DNA from: Pseudomonas lurida
Lineage (GTDB): Bacteria; Pseudomonadota; Gammaproteobacteria; Pseudomonadales; Pseudomonadaceae
Direction: 5' to 3'
Assembly: GCF_002563895.1 (NCBI RefSeq)
Contig: NZ_PDJB01000001.1
Span: forward strand, 4,819,501-4,883,500
DNA: 64,000 nucleotides
Shown: in pieces, positions 62,118 through 64,000 of the stretch
How the letters are laid out: every line of letters begins with the position of its first letter
Numbering within the stretch: the first letter of the stretch is position 1
The notes under the pieces: model-generated
Seen by the model: the letters and a program-made list of their open reading frames with translations, nothing else
Databases searched by the model: none
What the model was told of the DNA's origin: nothing
Program-made: the position numbers and the translations under genes

Positions 62118-64000
62118 TTAAGCGACGTTCATGGTCTTGTGCGTCTCAATCAAATGCGCGACCACGCCTGGGTCCGCCAGGGTGGAAATATCGCCCAACC
62201 CGTCGTACTCGGCCGTGGCAATCTTGCGCAGGATACGCCGCATGATTTTCCCCGAGCGCGTCTTCGGCAATCCCGGCGCCCACTGGATCACGTCCGGCGA
62301 AGCAATCGGCCCGATCTCCTTGCGCACCCAGTTTTTCAACTCCAGGCGCAATGCTTCGTTCGGCTCTTCGCCATTTTTGAGGGTGACATACACATAGATG
62401 CCCTGCCCCTTGATGTCGTGCGGCACACCCACCACCGCCGCCTCGGCGACTTTCGGGTGGGCGACCATGGCGCTCTCGATCTCGGCAGTGCCCATGCGGT
62501 GGCCGGACACGTTCAACACGTCGTCCACGCGACCCGTGATCCAGTAGTAACCGTCCTCGTCGCGACGCGCACCGTCACCGGTGAAGTACATGCCACGGAA
62601 GGTCTTGAAGTAGGTGTCGACGAAACGGTCATGATCGCCGTACAACGTACGTGCCTGGCCTGGCCACGAATCGAGGATCACCAGGTTACCTTCGGCGGCG
62701 CCTTCGATCAGGTTGCCGAGGTTATCGACCAGCGCCGGCACCACACCAAAGAACGGCCGTGCCGCCGAGCCCGGCTTGAGCGCATGGGCGCCCGGCAGCG
62801 GGCTCATCATGTTGCCGCCGGTTTCGGTCTGCCACCAGGTGTCGACAATCGGGCAACGGGATTGGCCGACATTCTTGTAGTACCAGTCCCAGGCTTCCGG
62901 GTTGATCGGCTCGCCCACCGAACCCAGCAAGCGCAGGCTGCTGCCATCGGCGCCTTCCACGGCAGCGGTGCCGGAAGCCATCATCGCGCGGATCGCGGTC
63001 GGCGCGGTGTAGAGGATATTGACCTTGTGCTTGTCGACGATCTTCGCCACCCGGGTGATGTCCGGGTAGTTAGGCACGCCTTCGAACAGCAGCGTGGTCG
63101 CGCCATTGGCCAGCGGGCCGTAGACGATATAGGTGTGGCCAGTGACCCAGCCGACGTCGGCGGTGCACCAGTAGATTTCGCCAGGGCGGTAGTCGAACAC
63201 GCGCTCGTGGGTCAGGGCTGCGTACAGCAGGTAGCCGCCGGTGGTGTGCTGCACGCCCTTGGGCTTGCCGGTGGAACCGGAGGTGTAGAGGATGAACAGC
63301 GCTTCTTCGGCGCCCATCTCCTTGGGCGCACACACGGTGCCCGCCACTTTCATCAGGTCTTCGTACCAGATGTCGCGATGCTGGTTCCACTTGATCTGGC
63401 CATTGGTGCGCTTGCACACGATGACCTTCTGGATGCTGCTGGTTTCCGGGTTGGTCAGGGCGTCGTCGACGTTGGCCTTGAGGGAAATTTTCTTACCGGC
63501 ACGGATACCTTCGTCGGCAGTGATCACCACCTTCGACTTACAGTCGATGATACGACCGGCCAGGGCCTCCGGCGAGAACCCGCCAAACACCACGGAGTGG
63601 ATCGCACCGATGCGGGTACAGGCCAGCATGGCAACCACGGCTTCGGGAATCATCGGCATATAGATAGTCACCACGTCGCCGCGGTGCACATCCTGGCCAC
63701 GCAGGGCGTTGGCGAACTTGCAGACTTCTTCATGCAGCTCGCGGTAGGTGATGGTGCGGCTCTCGGAAGGGTCGTCGCCCTCCCAGATGATTGCCGCCTG
63801 GTCGCCGCGCTCGGCGAGATGACGGTCCAGGCAGTTGTAGGAAACGTTCAGGGTGCCATCGGCGAACCACTTGATGTCGACATGGTGATCGTCGAACGAG
63901 GTCTGCTTCACCGTGGTGAAAGGCTTGATCCAGTCGAGGCGCTTGGCTTGCTCGCGCCAGAAGCCATCGGGGTTGACCACCGACTGCTGGTACATGGCCT
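62118..64000 (-). CDS. acs: Acetyl-CoA synthetase (5' end cut by the window)
   Basis: Activates acetate to acetyl-CoA through acetyl-AMP. At least 627 codons are visible of about 645-652 normal for the family; the frame is open to the window edge, so the N-terminus is missing. Motifs are the ATP loop [46 protein letters not shown] and the C-terminal [15 protein letters not shown], whose lysine is the usual site of inhibitory acetylation. In P. aeruginosa acsA lies next to aotJ in the same way. Confidence 0.96.
   Translation of the reverse strand, partial: AMYQQSVVNPDGFWREQAKRLDWIKPFTTVKQTSFDDHHVDIKWFADGTLNVSYNCLDRHLAERGDQAAIIWEGDDPSESRTITYRELHEEVCKFANALRGQDVHRGDVVTIYMPMIPEAVVAMLACTRIGAIHSVVFGGFSPEALAGRIIDCKSKVVITADEGIRAGKKISLKANVDDALTNPETSSIQKVIVCKRTNGQIKWNQHRDIWYEDLMKVAGTVCAPKEMGAEEALFILYTSGSTGKPKGVQHTTGGYLLYAALTHERVFDYRPGEIYWCTADVGWVTGHTYIVYGPLANGATTLLFEGVPNYPDITRVAKIVDKHKVNILYTAPTAIRAMMASGTAAVEGADGSSLRLLGSVGEPINPEAWDWYYKNVGQSRCPIVDTWWQTETGGNMMSPLPGAHALKPGSAARPFFGVVPALVDNLGNLIEGAAEGNLVILDSWPGQARTLYGDHDRFVDTYFKTFRGMYFTGDGARRDEDGYYWITGRVDDVLNVSGHRMGTAEIESAMVAHPKVAEAAVVGVPHDIKGQGIYVYVTLKNGEEPNEALRLELKNWVRKEIGPIASPDVIQWAPGLPKTRSGKIMRRILRKIATAEYDGLGDISTLADPGVVAHLIETHKTMNVA

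Overview
The window looks like a chromosome segment of a fluorescent Pseudomonas (P. fluorescens group). The evidence is the full arginine/ornithine uptake and succinyltransferase block (aot-argR, aruC-F-G-D-B-E), the alaS-lysC-rsmA-tRNA neighbourhood, amrZ, a Pseudomonas-type NrdA with two ATP-cones, flagellar genes with flgZ, and at least seven REPIN-type repeats between core genes. Only the sequence was read; no database search was run, and family names are from recognition.

Layout. 1-2516: the end of an unidentified gene, then an RstA/RstB-type two-component pair (minus strand). 2517-6262: nrdA with a long leader that carries DnaA-box-like and paired NrdR-box-like sites. 6540-11592 (minus): flgE, flgD, flgC, flgB behind a sigma-54-type promoter, then cheR and cheV. 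11675-14269 (plus): flgA, flgM (sigma-28-type promoter), flgN and the c-di-GMP receptor flgZ. 14330-15715: an MFS transporter.

15985-31348 is a 15.3-kb integrated element in the 3' end of a tRNA-Arg(CCT) gene. It is bounded by 47-bp direct repeats and has inner repeats placed like integrase arm sites. It carries a tyrosine integrase, an AlpA-type regulator, overlapping microgenes, an uncharacterised gene holding six CCGGACAA repeats at 11-bp phase (iteron-like), an AT-rich cargo segment (nucleoside-phosphorylase-domain protein, HNH-type protein, zinc-binding protein), a five-gene coupled cluster with a DUF5681 protein, a lone lambda gpI-like tail assembly gene, a trypco2 protein convergent with a DUF4145 protein, and a serine recombinase. 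It has no capsid, portal or large terminase gene and no REPIN. It reads as a phage satellite or reduced prophage that carries putative defence cargo. This is the best candidate for something undescribed.

31379-40748: two small membrane proteins, amrZ, mgtE, two identical tRNA-Arg(ACG), tRNA-Ser(GCT), rsmA/csrA, lysC (with a likely internal start for a beta subunit), alaS and a threonine aldolase. 40941-41731: FMN riboswitch and type II lumazine synthase. 41881-49774 (minus): the arginine succinyltransferase operon. 50065-56004: a giant LRR protein of the dermonecrotic-toxin/NEL-effector style, with three ~300-residue modules but no C-terminal E3 ligase domain. 56021-61413 (minus): argR and the aot transporter. 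62118-64000: acs, cut by the window end.

Functional links. ArgR-type half-sites (TGTCGC-N8-AA) lie upstream of both aruC and aotJ, so one regulator probably co-ordinates uptake and breakdown of arginine. FlgM, FlgZ, AmrZ and RsmA all bear on the choice between swimming and biofilm growth.
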